Shown here one piece after another: positions 36,284 to 43,725 of a DNA stretch of 64,000 nucleotides; within the stretch, counting starts at the first letter, position 1, and the number at the start of each line of letters is the position of its first letter. The position numbers were made by a program, and so were the translations under genes. The stretch comes from Wohlfahrtiimonas chitiniclastica DSM 18708. GTDB taxonomy: Bacteria; Pseudomonadota; Gammaproteobacteria; Cardiobacteriales; Wohlfahrtiimonadaceae. The stretch spans positions 186,001 through 250,000 of the forward strand of contig NZ_AQXD01000003.1 in NCBI RefSeq assembly GCF_000375345.1. The letters run 5' to 3'. Under the pieces are notes generated by a model that worked only from the letters and a program-made list of their open reading frames with translations, had not been told where the DNA came from and did no database searches.

Positions 36284-38527
36284 TTAAAAACTGATGGTGA
36301 CGGATAATCCTGCATTGATGCCAGGCTCAGTCCCACGCACCACATCACGCGGTGTGGTTTGATTCATGCGATTGCCCCAGTTCCAATGCTTTTTATCCAA
36401 TAAGTTATAAATCCCCGCATTGATGCGGATGTTATCATTCGGGCGATATTCGCCCACTAAATCAAGCGTTCCGTAGCCAGGCATTTTGGTGACGCCATTG
36501 TCACGCAACGCAGTTGAAATATCTTTAGCCTTTTTCGGTGCCACAAGCTTTAAATTGAGCCCCACAAATGCTCTATCACTGTAGCCATAGCTCATACCGA
36601 TGATGCCTGTTAAAGGCTCGACGCTGTCAATCGGCTCTTTGGTTTGATTGTCTTTGCCTTTTGCATAAGCGGCATTGAGATTTAAGCGCAACTCAGCATC
36701 GTTGTTTTGTAACTCAAGCACACGAATGCTCGCTTTACCTTCTAAGCCATAAATGTGGCTTTTATCTAAATTCACAGATTGATGTAAACGCACGCCATTT
36801 CGATGCCCCACCACTTTAAGCTCTTCAATGAAGTTGTCATATTTGGTGTAAAACGCCGCAACAGACGCTGAATTGATCTCATCATTAAAGTTCCAACCGA
36901 GCTCAAAAGTTTTGCTCGTTTCTGGTTTTAAATCAGGATTTGAGATCGCGGTGTAACCATGGGCAAGGTTCGAAAATCCAACATTGACCGCATTAAAACT
37001 CGGGGCTTTAAAGCCTTCCGCATAGTTTGCATAGATGGTGTGATGATCATGGGGATAATACAGCACCGCTAAACGCTTCGATAAATGCCCTTTATTTAAG
37101 CCAACAGGCGCCAATACACCCGGATTGGCTTCTAAAAATGGTCCGCCTTGCTGAACTTTTAAAGAATAATGATCATAACGCAACCCTAAAATCACCTCTA
37201 AACGATTGTCTAAAAATCCGATGCGATCTTGTGCAAATAAACCATATTCATGAATTTTAGAATCTGGGAAGCTTTTATTCGGGAAGGTTTGCGTTTCTGT
37301 GGATGCACCTGTTTGACGATTAAAAGAGTGACCTAAACGCAAAGTCTTCACTTTCGTGTGTTTATAATTTGCGCCATAGCTCAATTCATGGGAGATTGAA
37401 CCCGTTTCCAAGGCTTTATAGAACTCTGTATTAAAGCCCACTTGCTCATTTTTAAAGTGAGATTGTCTGAAGCGATCTTCGGTAAAAACGCCGCGTGCTG
37501 TATGTTCACGCGCTTCTGTCACCGATTGACGCGCTTTGGTAGATTGGTAATATCCCATCACATGCCCACGATCAAACATTGGCGTTTCTACATTAAAGTC
37601 ATAACGTACATTCACTTGCTGACGAATGTTGAGCATATTTGTATGGTGCGCAGAAAACGTTGGCATGCCGGGAAATGCCATAGGCTTTTCACCTATTCTA
37701 TTGGCAGCATCATCCCAAGCGTGACTGTTAAAATACTCATAACTTAAAGCAAAACGATGTGCATCACTTGGCTCAAACGCCACTTTAGATAAAATATTTT
37801 TAACATTCGCTTCTGCAGGATTCGGATGCGTGCGACCTGCGCCTAATAAATTTTCGCTATAGGCTTTGCCTTCATAGTTGCGGCGCTCGTAATGTTTACG
37901 AAATGAGGCGCGCACAAATGCAGATAAAGTATCGGTGATTTTTGCCGCAGCCGTTGCCGTCACCAATTGATCACGATCTGCCGTGCCATAGCCAAATTTA
38001 ACTTCACCGCCATAGCGCTGCCCTTCACGAATAAAATCGCTCGGATCTTTCGTTTCCATAAAGATGCCGCCTGCTAAGGCACTGCTGCCATATAACATTG
38101 AAACAGGGCCTTTAATGATGTCAATGCGCTTCATGGCATCGACATCAAAATAACCTTGCCCCATGTCTGTATAACCACCGCCAAATTTAAATGCCATCGG
38201 AATCGGTGCGCCATCAATGGCAATCATCACGCGATCATCACCCACGCCGCGAATCCGCACATTGTCCATGCGCCCTGTGGACGTCATGTCCACATTCACG
38301 CCTGCTTCATAACGCAAGGCATTGCTTAAATTCGTTGCCCCAACGCGTTCCATGGTTTCACTGTCCACTTGAGATAAACTCGTTGCGGCTTCTTCGGCAA
38401 CGCGCTCATCTTTCAGGGCTGCCACCACAACACGCGTGGTGCCCACATCTTTTGGGGTTGAGGATTCTGCGGCGGCAGTGCCGATCAATGACATTAAAAC
38501 AGTGAACAAAATGGTGCGCTGATGCAT
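36284..38527 (-). CDS. TonB-dependent haem/haemoprotein outer-membrane receptor
   Basis: 747 residues with a Sec signal (cleavage near TAAAES). The plug domain spans ~35-150 (VRIRGVGDDRVMIAIDGAPI, IDIIKGPVSMLYGSSALAGGI); the rest is a 22-strand barrel ending in Phe (VTISF). FKAPS and NPDL, with a His between them (LAHGY), correspond to the FRAP/NPNL box region of haem receptors. It binds haem or haemoproteins and imports haem with TonB-ExbBD, none of which is in the window. AAGGA precedes ATG 38527. First gene of the operon, behind the Fur-like promoter at 38583-38613. Confidence 0.93.
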   Translation of the reverse strand: MHQRTILFTVLMSLIGTAAAESSTPKDVGTTRVVVAALKDERVAEEAATSLSQVDSETMERVGATNLSNALRYEAGVNVDMTSTGRMDNVRIRGVGDDRVMIAIDGAPIPMAFKFGGGYTDMGQGYFDVDAMKRIDIIKGPVSMLYGSSALAGGIFMETKDPSDFIREGQRYGGEVKFGYGTADRDQLVTATAAAKITDTLSAFVRASFRKHYERRNYEGKAYSENLLGAGRTHPNPAEANVKNILSKVAFEPSDAHRFALSYEYFNSHAWDDAANRIGEKPMAFPGMPTFSAHHTNMLNIRQQVNVRYDFNVETPMFDRGHVMGYYQSTKARQSVTEAREHTARGVFTEDRFRQSHFKNEQVGFNTEFYKALETGSISHELSYGANYKHTKVKTLRLGHSFNRQTGASTETQTFPNKSFPDSKIHEYGLFAQDRIGFLDNRLEVILGLRYDHYSLKVQQGGPFLEANPGVLAPVGLNKGHLSKRLAVLYYPHDHHTIYANYAEGFKAPSFNAVNVGFSNLAHGYTAISNPDLKPETSKTFELGWNFNDEINSASVAAFYTKYDNFIEELKVVGHRNGVRLHQSVNLDKSHIYGLEGKASIRVLELQNNDAELRLNLNAAYAKGKDNQTKEPIDSVEPLTGIIGMSYGYSDRAFVGLNLKLVAPKKAKDISTALRDNGVTKMPGYGTLDLVGEYRPNDNIRINAGIYNLLDKKHWNWGNRMNQTTPRDVVRGTEPGINAGLSVTISF

Positions 38528-38582
38528 GACTTTCCTTCAATGTAACTAAAAGTGAATACCAAATGATATTAATTCCTATTTG

Positions 38583-38613
38583 CTTATTATTAGTATTTAT
38601 CACTGATTGTCAA
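38583..38613 (-). promoter_or_regulatory. Promoter of haem operon with overlapping Fur-like box
   Basis: Minus strand TTGACA (38613-38608), 16-bp spacer, AATAAT (38591-38586). The spacer and -10 overlap GATAAATACTAATAATAAG (38601-38583), 11/19 identical to the Fur consensus. A second weak half-match is at 38561-38579. Binding there would block the promoter in iron-replete cells. The match is modest and AT-rich background is high. Confidence 0.45.
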
Positions 38614-38726
38614 TAATATTTTATGATTCTCTTTTAAATTATTTATTGAGCATTGTTTCAAAGGGGACAAAAATGGTCCTCAACACCGCACGAGCCCGGT
38701 AACAGCAACGGATTTTGACAAGCATC

Positions 38727-38757
38727 AACTTTTGATGGATAAAAGGTCAAAAGTTGT
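38727..38757. repeat. Perfect 10-bp inverted repeat between the haem and cytochrome operons
   Basis: CAACTTTTGA (38727-38736) and TCAAAAGTTG (38748-38757), 11-nt spacer, lying ~75 bp upstream of the triheme cytochrome gene. It lacks a T-run, so it is not an obvious terminator; an operator for the cytochrome operon is possible. The rest of the 305-bp gap holds no ORF. Confidence 0.5.
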
Positions 38758-38832
38758 AAATATTTGCCATTAATTTTGTAAATTACGGTATACATATAGC
38801 TGATTTCGATAACAAAAAACATGAGGATAACT

Positions 38833-40194
38833 ATGAAAAAATTACTCATCCGATTGGCGATTCTTGGTGCTGTCGGCGTCACCGCTGCGGTGGCTGGCTC
38901 TTTTATGATCATTAAAAGCCGCACCCATGACATTGACACATCCACACAAGCCACGAGCCCAGAACAACAACAAGCTTTAATCGCTCAGGGTGAATACATT
39001 GCAAGGTTATCCGACTGCGCGGCGTGTCACACAGTGCCAGGTGGCACAGAATATGCTGGTGGTTTAGCGATGCAAACACCCTTTGGCGCCATCTATTCAA
39101 CAAACATCACACCAGATAAAGAGACAGGAATTGGCAATTACACGCTGCAAGAATTTGCCAATGCTGTCAAACATGGTGTGCGTAAAGATGGTGCGCCGCT
39201 TTATCCTGCGATGCCTTATGCCTCTTACACCATCATGCCCGATTCAGACATGGTGGCGATGTATGAATACTTTATGAATGCGGTGCCCGCTGTGAAGCAA
39301 GAAAATGCACCCACAACTTTCCCTGCCATCATGAGCATGCGTTGGCCAGTGGCTTATTGGCAGATGCTTTTTGCTCCCATCCGTGAATTTAAAGGCAACA
39401 GCGAATTAAGTGGCATTGAAAATCATGGTGCGTACATTGTCGAAGGTCCAGGTCACTGCGGCGCTTGCCATACACCACGCGGCATTGCGTACCAAGAAAA
39501 AGCCCTCACGAATGATTCAAGTGATCTCTTCTTATCCGGTGCACTCATTGATGGTTGGCGTGCAAAAAGTTTACGCGGCGAAGGTCAAGGCTTAAAAACT
39601 TGGTCTGAAGATGAAATTGTGGAATTCTTAAAAACAGGTCGCACAGATAAAGTGGCTGCCTTTGGTGCAATGGGCGATGTGGTTGAACACAGCTCGCAAT
39701 ATTGGACAGAACAAGATTTAAATGCTGTGGCCAGCTACTTGAAAACATTGTCCCCAGCGCCTGGTAAATCCTTAGAGTTAAAAACTCAACCCGATACCAC
39801 AACAGATCTTCTCTTAACCGATACATTCAGAGCGCCGGGCGCCGTATTGTATATGGAACATTGTACAATTTGTCACCGCGTTGATGGTGAAGGTGTGCCA
39901 CGCATTTTCCCTGCGTTGAACCAAAACACTGCCATCACGGCACAAAATGCACAATCGGTCATTCAAATCACCTTAGAAGGCGGCGTGATGCCTGCAACAC
40001 CGGCAGATCGCATGGCATTTGGCATGCCCTCATTTGCACACTTAAGCGATGAAGAAGTGGCAACGGTCATCAACTTCATCCGCAACTCATGGAACAACGT
40101 ATCCCCTGAAGTGAGCCCACAAGATGTGGCTGAGATTCGTCATTTCCTTGCCAATAAAGCCCCAAACATTTCCTCAGTGAAGGAGGATAAATAA
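38833..40194 (+). CDS. Triheme cytochrome c, dehydrogenase-subunit type
   Basis: 453 residues. An N-terminal membrane anchor or uncleaved signal (about 4-26) precedes three class-I cytochrome c domains with CAACH (~57-61), CGACH (~207-211) and CTICH (~336-340). Met ligands are plausible in YPAMPYASY and FGMPSFAHL. The layout matches the triheme subunit of membrane alcohol, gluconate or sorbitol dehydrogenases, which passes electrons to ubiquinone or an oxidase. No flavin or PQQ dehydrogenase subunit is adjacent. GAGGAT sits before ATG 38833; the frame from 38821 is too long. It overlaps the next cytochrome by 1 bp (TAATG). Confidence 0.88.
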   Translation: MKKLLIRLAILGAVGVTAAVAGSFMIIKSRTHDIDTSTQATSPEQQQALIAQGEYIARLSDCAACHTVPGGTEYAGGLAMQTPFGAIYSTNITPDKETGIGNYTLQEFANAVKHGVRKDGAPLYPAMPYASYTIMPDSDMVAMYEYFMNAVPAVKQENAPTTFPAIMSMRWPVAYWQMLFAPIREFKGNSELSGIENHGAYIVEGPGHCGACHTPRGIAYQEKALTNDSSDLFLSGALIDGWRAKSLRGEGQGLKTWSEDEIVEFLKTGRTDKVAAFGAMGDVVEHSSQYWTEQDLNAVASYLKTLSPAPGKSLELKTQPDTTTDLLLTDTFRAPGAVLYMEHCTICHRVDGEGVPRIFPALNQNTAITAQNAQSVIQITLEGGVMPATPADRMAFGMPSFAHLSDEEVATVINFIRNSWNNVSPEVSPQDVAEIRHFLANKAPNISSVKEDK

Positions 40195-41096
40195 TGAAAA
40201 AACAACTCATTTTATCACTCAGCACCCTTGCCCTCTTCGTTGCGACTGCTTCAGCATCTGCGTATACATTAACCCCCGCTGATCCACAAAAATATCCAAT
40301 GGTGAATGCAGAAGGTCAACCTTTACCCGATTATGTGGTGCCATCCGATTTAGACATTGAAAAAGAGCCAAATGCTGATCAAATCTTTTACGGTAAAGAG
40401 CTCTTAAACGCCACAAAACGTTTATTGCCTGACAATGTTGGCGCGATGATGAACTGTAACAGCTGCCACATTGACGAAGGTAAAGCAGAATATGGCGCGC
40501 CTTATTTAACCACGGTGCATCAGTATCCTAAAGTGATGCCGCGTGCAGGTAAATTGGTCACCATCGAAGGACGCATCAATGGTTGTTTCCAGCGCTCTAT
40601 GAATGGTAAACCGTTAGATCCTGAATCAAAAGAGATGAAAGCCATGGTGGCTTACATGACATGGCTCAGCGCTTCTCAACCAGAAGGTGCTAAAGTTAAA
40701 ATCATGAATGCAGGGCCAATTGATGAATCTTTAGTGCCTGATCCTGTCAATGGTGCACGCATCTATGCTGAACATTGTGCCTCTTGTCATGGCAATGATG
40801 GCGAAGGCTTAAAAGATCAACGCGGCAACATCATTTTCCCACCACTTTGGGGCGATGAATCCTTCAACATCGGCGCAGGGATGGCGCGTACTTATAAGGC
40901 CGCCGCTTTTGTGAAATACAATATGCCCATGGGCGTGAGCACACACGGTGATTGGGGACAAGGCAATGGCGGTACATTGACCGATCAAGAAGCTGTGGAT
41001 GTGGCTGAATTCTTCACCCATCAACCGCGCCCTGACTTTGCAGGCAAAGTCAATGACTGGCCAAATGGTAAAAAACCAAAAGATGCCCGTTATTAA
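40194..41096 (+). CDS. tsdA: Dihaem cytochrome c, thiosulfate dehydrogenase (TsdA)-like
   Basis: 300 residues with a Sec signal (cleavage near SASA-Y). Two haem sites: CNSCH (88-92) and CASCH (~258-262 region of the second domain, in AEHCASCHGNDGEG). INGCFQRSMNGKPL (128-141) is the conserved TsdA block; Cys131 is in the place of the axial Cys ligand of the active-site haem. TsdA oxidises thiosulfate to tetrathionate (or the reverse) in the periplasm. AGGAGG at 40181-40186 precedes ATG 40194. Coupling to the triheme gene suggests that protein is the electron partner. Activity and direction are inferred. Confidence 0.8.
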   Translation: MKKQLILSLSTLALFVATASASAYTLTPADPQKYPMVNAEGQPLPDYVVPSDLDIEKEPNADQIFYGKELLNATKRLLPDNVGAMMNCNSCHIDEGKAEYGAPYLTTVHQYPKVMPRAGKLVTIEGRINGCFQRSMNGKPLDPESKEMKAMVAYMTWLSASQPEGAKVKIMNAGPIDESLVPDPVNGARIYAEHCASCHGNDGEGLKDQRGNIIFPPLWGDESFNIGAGMARTYKAAAFVKYNMPMGVSTHGDWGQGNGGTLTDQEAVDVAEFFTHQPRPDFAGKVNDWPNGKKPKDARY

Positions 41097-41113
41097 TCTT
41101 TAATTTAATTGCT

Positions 41114-41142
41114 AAGCCATTCTCTGAATGGCTTTATTTTTT
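41114..41142 (+). terminator. Rho-independent terminator of the cytochrome pair
   Basis: Perfect 9-bp stem AAGCCATTC / GAATGGCTT with a TCT loop and a T-rich tail, 18 bp after the tsdA-like stop. Confidence 0.9.
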
Positions 41143-41152
41143 GGAGATCCAC

Positions 41153-41158
41153 TATAAT
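41153..41158 (+). promoter_or_regulatory. -10 box upstream of the Sel1 lipoprotein gene
   Basis: Consensus TATAAT at 41153-41158, 32 bp before ATG 41191. No good -35 at 16-18 bp, where the terminator lies. Confidence 0.4.
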
Positions 41159-41190
41159 ACAAGGACAACTCACCAAGACGGGTCACATCC

Positions 41191-42057
41191 ATGAAAAAAT
41201 TACTTTTACCGATTGTTTGCGCAGTGCTCCTCGCGGGCTGCCAATCCATTCCCAGCCACGAATTGACCGATGAAACCGCAGATAGCCTCTATCATAAAGG
41301 GATGCAAGCGCTTTCCCCCATCAATCGTGATGTGAATCCAAAACGTGCTAAAGCCTATTTTGAAGCCGCCAGCGAGAAAGGTTCAGCTGAGGCAAACAAT
41401 GCCCTTGGCGTCATGTATGATCAAGGCATTGCCATCAAACAAAATAAAGTGCGCGCGTTAAATTATTACAAAGCCGCAGCGGACATGGGCTTAGCCGCAG
41501 CACAATACAATCTTGCGGTGCATTATTATGAAAATGATCCAAAAAATCCGGCGCTGATGCATTACCTCAATCAAGCCTTGAAACAAAATAACAGCAGCGC
41601 ACAACTCTTTTTAGGTCAAATTCAGCTCGAACAAGGGGATGTGAAAAAAGCGTATCGTAACCTTTCTAAAGCCGCGGCCCAAGAACAACCGGATGCTTTA
41701 ATGCTGATCGCGATGATGAACAAAGAAGGCAAAGGCACGCCTAAAGATTCAGCAGCGGCACGCCATCATTTAATGCAAGCGACAGAGCTCGGTCAGCCGG
41801 ATGCTGCCTTCATTTTAGGCTCCATGTATTTATATGGTGATGGCGCACCCAAAAATCCCGCTAAAGCATTGAAGTATTTTGAGAAAGCTGCCGAGCTTGG
41901 GCATACGAAGGCGCTAGTAAACTTAGCGATCATGCATGTGAAGGGCGAAGGCACTGAAATTGACCTCGAAAAAGCCGCAAAATTGTTCAAAATTGCAGCA
42001 GATCGCGGGGATGAGCAAGCTAAACTTGTGATGCTCTCTTTACAAAATAAAAAATAA
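41191..42057 (+). CDS. Sel1-repeat lipoprotein
   Basis: 288 residues with a lipobox (MKKLLLPIVCAVLLAGC, Cys17). Residues ~30-285 hold about six Sel1-like repeats of 36 residues, each with the A-x-(N)-x-L-G-x-M-Y-x(2)-G core (for example NNALGVMYDQG, AFILGSMYLYGDG, ALVNLAIMHVKGEG). Sel1 proteins are alpha-solenoid scaffolds; the periplasmic lipid-anchored forms often affect envelope or host interaction. No partner is evident. It is flanked by the cytochrome terminator and a long non-coding gap, so it is probably monocistronic. Confidence 0.9.
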   Translation: MKKLLLPIVCAVLLAGCQSIPSHELTDETADSLYHKGMQALSPINRDVNPKRAKAYFEAASEKGSAEANNALGVMYDQGIAIKQNKVRALNYYKAAADMGLAAAQYNLAVHYYENDPKNPALMHYLNQALKQNNSSAQLFLGQIQLEQGDVKKAYRNLSKAAAQEQPDALMLIAMMNKEGKGTPKDSAAARHHLMQATELGQPDAAFILGSMYLYGDGAPKNPAKALKYFEKAAELGHTKALVNLAIMHVKGEGTEIDLEKAAKLFKIAADRGDEQAKLVMLSLQNKK

Positions 42058-42286
42058 ATCATTGATATTTATTATTTTTATGGATATTACTCTAAAATGA
42101 TTGCCGTCATGCTTACCCATTAATTGACTACATTTTAAATACAAAATTATGGTCAAGTTTTTAAGTAAAGGCGGCAATTTTATTTAATTTCAAATATTTA
42201 ATAAATTTAACAGACCAATTATGTGTAATTTGTCCTCAGAAAATGTTTAAAAAAATACATTTATTAACATTTCTCACAATAAAAAA
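42058..42286. other. AT-rich non-coding stretch
   Basis: About 230 bp after the Sel1 stop, strongly AT-rich. No ORF with a ribosome-binding site. A 7-bp inverted pair ATTGCCG (42100-42106) / CGGCAAT (42172-42178) with a T-rich tail after the second arm could form a long-loop structure; I see nothing else. Confidence 0.5.
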
Positions 42287-42314
42287 TTGACATTTACGCA
42301 TATCCTGATAATAT
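42287..42314 (+). promoter_or_regulatory. Promoter of the candidate small RNA
   Basis: TTGACA (42287-42292), 16-bp spacer, then TGA-TAATAT, an extended -10 (TAATAT 42309-42314). Predicted start near 42321, just before a stable hairpin. A near-palindrome around the -10 (TGATAATATATCA) resembles part of a Fur box. Confidence 0.65.
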
Positions 42315-42320
42315 ATCACT

Positions 42321-42403
42321 CGACATCTAGAAATTCTGGATGTTCTCCTCCATATCCTCCTTTGGTGGTTATTTTGCCGAAATTCAGTTTTCGGCTTTTT
42401 TTT
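42321..42403 (+). ncRNA. Candidate anti-Shine-Dalgarno small RNA (~83 nt)
   Basis: An intergenic unit with its own promoter and terminator and no credible ORF. The 5' hairpin has arms 42323-42330 and 42336-42343 (8 bp, one G-T). Next is a pyrimidine-rich middle with UCUCCUCC (42344-42351) and UAUCCUCCUU (42353-42362); the latter copies the 16S anti-Shine-Dalgarno CCUCCUU. The 3' hairpin GCCGAAA / TTTCGGC (42376-42382, 42389-42395) is followed by eight T residues. A hairpin-seed-terminator plan of this kind is typical of trans-acting, often Hfq-dependent, small RNAs. UAUCCUCCUU is complementary over 10 nt to the tsdA-like ribosome-binding site (40180-40189). Expression and targets are untested. 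Confidence 0.6.
42376..42403 (+). terminator. Rho-independent terminator of the candidate small RNA
   Basis: 7-bp stem GCCGAAA / TTTCGGC, 6-nt loop, eight T residues (42396-42403). Works only on the plus strand. No gene ends nearby: the Sel1 stop is ~320 bp upstream. Confidence 0.9.
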
Positions 42404-42436
42404 GCCCAAAATTTACCCACCATGCGCCACATTAAT

Positions 42437-42616
42437 TTGAGAATGAGAGTTGTTTCTCATTGATGCCATTAAGAATGGTCAAGCGATTTGGCGGAATCAA
42501 ACATAAAATGCGAGTAATCATCATTATTAGACGATAATCATACGCAAATAAGTAATAATATTATCAATCACTTATATTATTTGCCCGCTATGATTTTTCA
42601 GGCAATCATGTATAAT
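42437..42616 (+). promoter_or_regulatory. Bacterioferritin upstream region with Fur-like sites
   Basis: A 7-bp inverted repeat AATGAGA / TCTCATT (42442-42448, 42455-42461) inside GAGAATGAGAGT-type sequence resembles a Fur box. GATAATCAT at 42533-42541 and AATAATATTATCA at 42555-42567 add further GATAAT-like hexamers. A consensus TATAAT at 42611-42616 is the likely -10, 38 bp before bfr. Regulator identity is inferred. Confidence 0.45.
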
Positions 42617-42653
42617 TGATGCGTTAATTAAAGAAAACCTAAGGAGAATACTC

Positions 42654-43124
42654 ATGAAAGGAAGCCAAAAAGTCATTGATTACTTAAACGTATTATTAGC
42701 CGGTGAATTGGCCGCGCGTGATCAATACTTTATTCACTCATCGATGTATGAAGAATGGGGTTATAAAAAATTGTATGAGCGCATTCATCACGAAATGCAA
42801 GATGAAACCGAACATGCGCAATTGATCATTGCACGTTTATTGTTGTTAGAAGCCACGCCAAACATGGTGCCTGAAAAAATCAACATTGGCTCCACTGTAG
42901 AAACCATGTTGCAAAGCGACTTAGATCTTGAGCTCAGCGTGCGTGACGCCCTCAAAAAAGGCATCAAATTGTGCGAAGAAGAGCAAGATTACGTGACGCG
43001 TGACATGCTTGTGGTGCAATTGAAAGACACGGAAGAAGATCATGCTCATTGGCTTGAAAAACAACTTCGCCTCATTAAAACGATCTCTTTACCGAACTAT
43101 CTTCAAGATCAATTGAACGGTTAA
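42654..43124 (+). CDS. bfr: Bacterioferritin subunit with ferroxidase centre, lacking haem Met52
   Basis: 156 residues, four-helix ferritin-like protein. Comparison with E. coli Bfr by position: Glu18, Glu51, His54, the Glu in LELS (E94 equivalent) and the E-x-x-H pair in EEDHAHW (E127/H130) are all present, so the diiron ferroxidase site is intact. Position 52, the Met that ligates the inter-subunit haem, is Thr. It oxidises and stores iron in the cytosol, probably as a hetero-oligomer with the next gene product. AAGGAG lies 7 bp before ATG 42654. The next gene begins 9 bp downstream. Confidence 0.94.
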   Translation: MKGSQKVIDYLNVLLAGELAARDQYFIHSSMYEEWGYKKLYERIHHEMQDETEHAQLIIARLLLLEATPNMVPEKINIGSTVETMLQSDLDLELSVRDALKKGIKLCEEEQDYVTRDMLVVQLKDTEEDHAHWLEKQLRLIKTISLPNYLQDQLNG

Positions 43125-43133
43125 GGAGGCGCT

Positions 43134-43598
43134 ATGAAAGTTGACCGCGTGGTGATTCAACACTTAAACAAAGTGCTTGGCCAATACTTAATTTCCATCA
43201 ACCAATACTTTTTACATGGTCGCATTTTAAAGAATTGGGGTTTTGAGTCATTGGGCAAAACCATCTATAAAAAATCCATCGAAGACATGAAAGAGTCGGA
43301 TGATTTGATCGAGCGCATTTTGCTCCTTGAAGGTTTACCGAATCTTCAAGATCTTGGCAAAATCCTCATCGGCGAAGATGTGCCAGAAGTGTTAAACAGC
43401 GATTTAGCCTGTGAATACAATAAGCGCACAGTGCTTATCGATGCCATCAAATTGTGTGAAGAGAAAGAGGATTATGTCTCTCGTGATTTGTTAGAGCATT
43501 TGCTTGAAGAGAGCGAAGAGTACATCGATTATCTTGAAACACAACAAGAACTCCTCGCTGAATTAGGCTCAGAGAAATATCATCAATCCATTATTTAA
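43134..43598 (+). CDS. bfr: Bacterioferritin subunit with haem Met52, degenerate ferroxidase centre
   Basis: 154 residues, closer to E. coli Bfr in general sequence (QYFLHGRILKNWGFESL, ERILLLEGLPNLQDLGK). Met52 is kept in EDMKES, so this subunit can ligate haem. Ferroxidase residues are largely lost: Glu18 is Tyr, His54 is Glu, E127 is Ser and H130 is Tyr. Together with the first subunit it would supply the full set, as in the two-gene bacterioferritins of Neisseria, Pseudomonas putida and Magnetospirillum (known precedent). AAGGAGG precedes ATG 43134. Confidence 0.93.
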   Translation: MKVDRVVIQHLNKVLGQYLISINQYFLHGRILKNWGFESLGKTIYKKSIEDMKESDDLIERILLLEGLPNLQDLGKILIGEDVPEVLNSDLACEYNKRTVLIDAIKLCEEKEDYVSRDLLEHLLEESEEYIDYLETQQELLAELGSEKYHQSII

Positions 43599-43613
43599 TG
43601 ATGAGTATAAAAG

Positions 43614-43636
43614 CGCCGCACTGCGGCGTTTTTTTT
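43614..43636 (+). terminator. Rho-independent terminator of the bacterioferritin operon
   Basis: CGCCGC / GCGGCG (43614-43619, 43623-43628) with an ACT loop and eight T residues, 15 bp after the stop. Confidence 0.92.
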
Positions 43637-43725
43637 GCCTTCAAAAACACATCGATCAAGACACAAACTTGCGCAATTACGCTACAATAACGGGATCAAC
43701 ATCACATTATTTTGAGGATTGATCC

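Noticed and set aside
42100-42178. ATTGCCG/CGGCAAT pair as a second small RNA terminator
   Set aside because: The loop would be ~65 nt and the stem only 7 bp; not a credible terminator.
42340-42435. ATG-initiated 31-codon frame running through the small RNA and its terminator
   Set aside because: No ribosome-binding site, the frame crosses the terminator hairpin and T-run, and the peptide is low-complexity (many F and S).
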